The notes beneath the pieces are model-generated. The model was not told the origin of the DNA, searched no databases, and was given only the letters and a program-made list of their open reading frames with translations. The position numbers and the translations under genes are program-made. Positions 61,525 to 64,000 of a stretch of 64,000 nt of DNA are shown piece by piece; the stretch's first letter is position 1; each line of letters starts with the position of its first letter. The stretch lies in assembly GCF_030534315.2 (NCBI RefSeq), contig NZ_CP130558.2, positions 1,516,001 through 1,580,000 of the forward strand. Direction: 5' to 3'. Origin of the DNA: Thermoanaerobacterium sp. CMT5567-10 (GTDB lineage Bacteria > Bacillota > Thermoanaerobacteria > Thermoanaerobacterales > Thermoanaerobacteraceae).

Positions 61525-62472
61525 TTACAGTACAAGTGCAGCTGCACCAATAAGTCCAACATCTCCGCCAAGCTTTGCTTTGACAACATCGCAAATTTCT
61601 ATGTTTGGCTTCAATGCTCTATCTTTAACTGTCTTCATCATCTTTTCATATAAAACATCCCATTGACTTGAAAGGCCACCACCTATTATTATCCTCTTTG
61701 GATTATAAAAAGCCATTATATTTACAATACCTACTCCTAAATAAAATGCTTCATTTTCTATAAGCTCCAAAGCTAATTCATCACCTGATTTTGCTGCATC
61801 AAAAATATTCTCAGCCTTTAATTTATCCATTGGTATGTTTTTAAGAATGGTATTTCTTCCTGATTCTATATATTTTTTAGCAAATTTAACTAGCGATGTA
61901 CCAGAAGCATAAGACTCTAAGCATCCGGGATTGCCACAGTTGCACCATCTAGGGCCATCAAAGTTTATCGAATGGTGTCCAATCTCTGCTGCATTAGAGT
62001 TTGCTCCATTATACAATTTTCCCCCTATTATGGCACCACCGCCAATACCTGTGCTTACAGTTACATAAACCATATCATCTATACCTTGCCCTGCTCCAAA
62101 TAAATGCTCAGCAAGTGCAGCAGCATTCGCATCATTATTAAGCTTGATTTCTGTATTAAATTCTTGTTTTAAGATGTCGACTAAATGAATATCAATCCAT
62201 CCAGGTAAATTAGGCGGACATTCCACAACACCGCTATCCGCATTTAACGGTCCAGGCGCGCCTATGCCAATACCTGCAATCTGGTCTATCTCCAGTCTTG
62301 TATTTTTTAATGAATCTATTATGCTCTTCTTTATGTTGTTTATTACATGTTGGGGACCTCTATCAGCCTCCGTTGGAACCTTTACATTGTACAATATGTT
62401 ACCATCACTATCCATTATACCGGTATTAATCTTTGTACCGCCAAGATCAACACCACAGGCCAGTTTTTTCAT
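61525..62472 (-). CDS. glk: ROK family glucokinase
   Basis: A 315-residue sugar kinase. G-V-D-L-G-G-T-K binds phosphate of ATP at the start; the ROK zinc motif C-N-C-G-N-P-G-C-L-E is near residue 178; N-N-D-A-N-A-A-A holds the catalytic Asp near 105. It phosphorylates glucose or a related hexose. ATG 62472 follows GGAGG. It lies about 125 bases after the rRNA operon terminator on the same strand. Confidence 0.93.
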   Translation of the reverse strand: MKKLACGVDLGGTKINTGIMDSDGNILYNVKVPTEADRGPQHVINNIKKSIIDSLKNTRLEIDQIAGIGIGAPGPLNADSGVVECPPNLPGWIDIHLVDILKQEFNTEIKLNNDANAAALAEHLFGAGQGIDDMVYVTVSTGIGGGAIIGGKLYNGANSNAAEIGHHSINFDGPRWCNCGNPGCLESYASGTSLVKFAKKYIESGRNTILKNIPMDKLKAENIFDAAKSGDELALELIENEAFYLGVGIVNIMAFYNPKRIIIGGGLSSQWDVLYEKMMKTVKDRALKPNIEICDVVKAKLGGDVGLIGAAALVL

Positions 62473-62593
62473 CAATATCGCCTCCAAAGCAAAATTCTCA
62501 AATTTTTATTTAGCTGCTTATGCTCTTCTATTTATATGTTCTTATAGCAGGTTTGATTTGTCAATAGTAAATAAATATAATTCCGCATAAATT

Positions 62594-62618
62594 AAAAAAC
62601 TCCTGGATAAGGAGTTTT
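62594..62618 (-). terminator. Terminator of the rRNA operon
   Basis: On the minus strand AAAACTCC (62618-62611) pairs with GGAGTTTT (62603-62596), then a T run (62599-62594). It lies about 30 bases after the 5S gene. Confidence 0.85.
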
Positions 62619-62645
62619 ACTTAGGGGGCTAATATATGAAATTTT

Positions 62646-62756
62646 TACCGGCAGCGACCTACTCTTCCGAGTAATCAGTACCATCGGCGCTGGAGGGCTT
62701 CACTTCCGTGTTCGGTATGGGAACGGGTTTTTAACCTCCGCTATTGCCACCGGAAA
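62646..62756 (-). rRNA. 5S ribosomal RNA
   Basis: On the minus strand the gene reads TCCGGTGGCAATAGCGG at the 5' end, then CCCGTTCCCATACCGAACACG (core broken here: CCGTTCCCATACCGAACAC), the universal loop region, and ends GGTCGCTGCCGG, which pairs with the start. Length about 110 bases; exact ends are estimated. Confidence 0.95.
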
Positions 62757-62831
62757 TCTTTTGTTCATTTATTCTTTTGCATATTTTGGAAAAAATCTTT
62801 TCTGTTAATTCTTTTCTATATAAGTATTTCC

Positions 62832-63006
62832 CTGAAAAATATTATCACAAGTGAACTATTAATTGCGTTTTCGTTATATACTCGGCGAACGCAGTGCAGT
62901 GAGGCGTTAAAAGCCGTCACAACGCATAGACGGCTTTAGCCGAACTAACGTAGTGAGCCGTTAGTATATAGAAAACACAATTTGCGAACGGTGATAATAT
63001 TTTTCA
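62832..63006. repeat. Palindromic MITE-like element in the 23S-5S spacer
   Basis: Terminal inverted repeats are perfect over 16 bases: tgaaaaatattatcac at 62833-62848 and its complement at 62991-63006. Complementarity continues with breaks through attgcgttttc/gaaaacacaat and the interior, and an inner hairpin AAGCCGTC/GACGGCTT (about 62911-62935) forms the tip. The element is about 174 bases, with no reading frame. A related left half lies at 2960-3034. It lies in the transcribed spacer, so the pre-rRNA contains a long hairpin. No clear target-site duplication is seen. Confidence 0.85.
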
Positions 63007-63048
63007 TATATATGCTTTAATGAACTTTGAATACTGCACAATGCTTAA

Positions 63049-64000
<952 letters not shown>

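Overview
The window is an AT-rich, low-GC Gram-positive chromosome segment. Gene content points to a thermophilic saccharolytic clostridium, most likely Thermoanaerobacterium or a close relative: an SLH-anchored mannanase, GH130 and CE7 sugar enzymes, an Ech-type [NiFe] hydrogenase, sporulation genes (spmA, spmB, gin, an abrB with a Spo0A box) and a bacilli-like order of housekeeping genes. The genus is inferred from gene content and protein style, not from a search.

Layout. 1-602: start of an ABC-transporter ATPase and an autoregulated YtrA-type GntR repressor. 711-13803: a galactomannan locus on the minus strand. A cell-surface GH26 mannanase releases oligosaccharides, a lipoprotein and two permeases import them, and GH36 alpha-galactosidase, CE7 esterase and GH130 phosphorylase process them. 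The mannanase gene and the transporter operon have promoters of the same design, with an identical 18-bp box at the same distance from the -35. 13804-17571: nitronate monooxygenase-like gene with an ATA at the start position, a DbpA-like helicase, an acetyltransferase and a nonsense-mutated SleB-type hydrolase. 17604-28311: one long operon echABCDEF-hypABFCDE for a membrane-bound, ferredoxin-linked [NiFe] hydrogenase and its maturation. 28419-34213: FtsH-like protease with a membrane neighbour, NifX-like protein, Mrp Fe-S carrier, PrcB-like protein, an HPr-like protein without the active-site His, and a conserved unknown.

34280-62472 follows the Bacillus subtilis csfB-yaaO-tmk-darA-yaaR-holB-ricT-(yabA)-yabB-rsmI-abrB-metS-tatD-yabE-ksgA order, broken by inserts. 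The insert between tatD and metG (37.6-43.0 kb) is the least ordinary part: MFS and DMT transporters, a decayed XRE-TPR regulator of the RRNPP quorum-sensing type, a 45-codon exported pre-peptide gene directly downstream, and three exported proteins, one with an in-frame stop. The second insert (51.0-55.8 kb) carries arginine deiminase, a membrane phosphatase-like protein and a TauE/SafE exporter pair. metG is controlled by a Met T-box.

62594-64000: the distal end of an rRNA operon (23S 3' part and 5S, minus strand). A 174-bp palindromic element sits in the 23S-5S spacer, and a 75-bp relative of its left half lies inside the mannan operon.

No tRNA genes, CRISPR arrays or intact insertion sequences were recognised.
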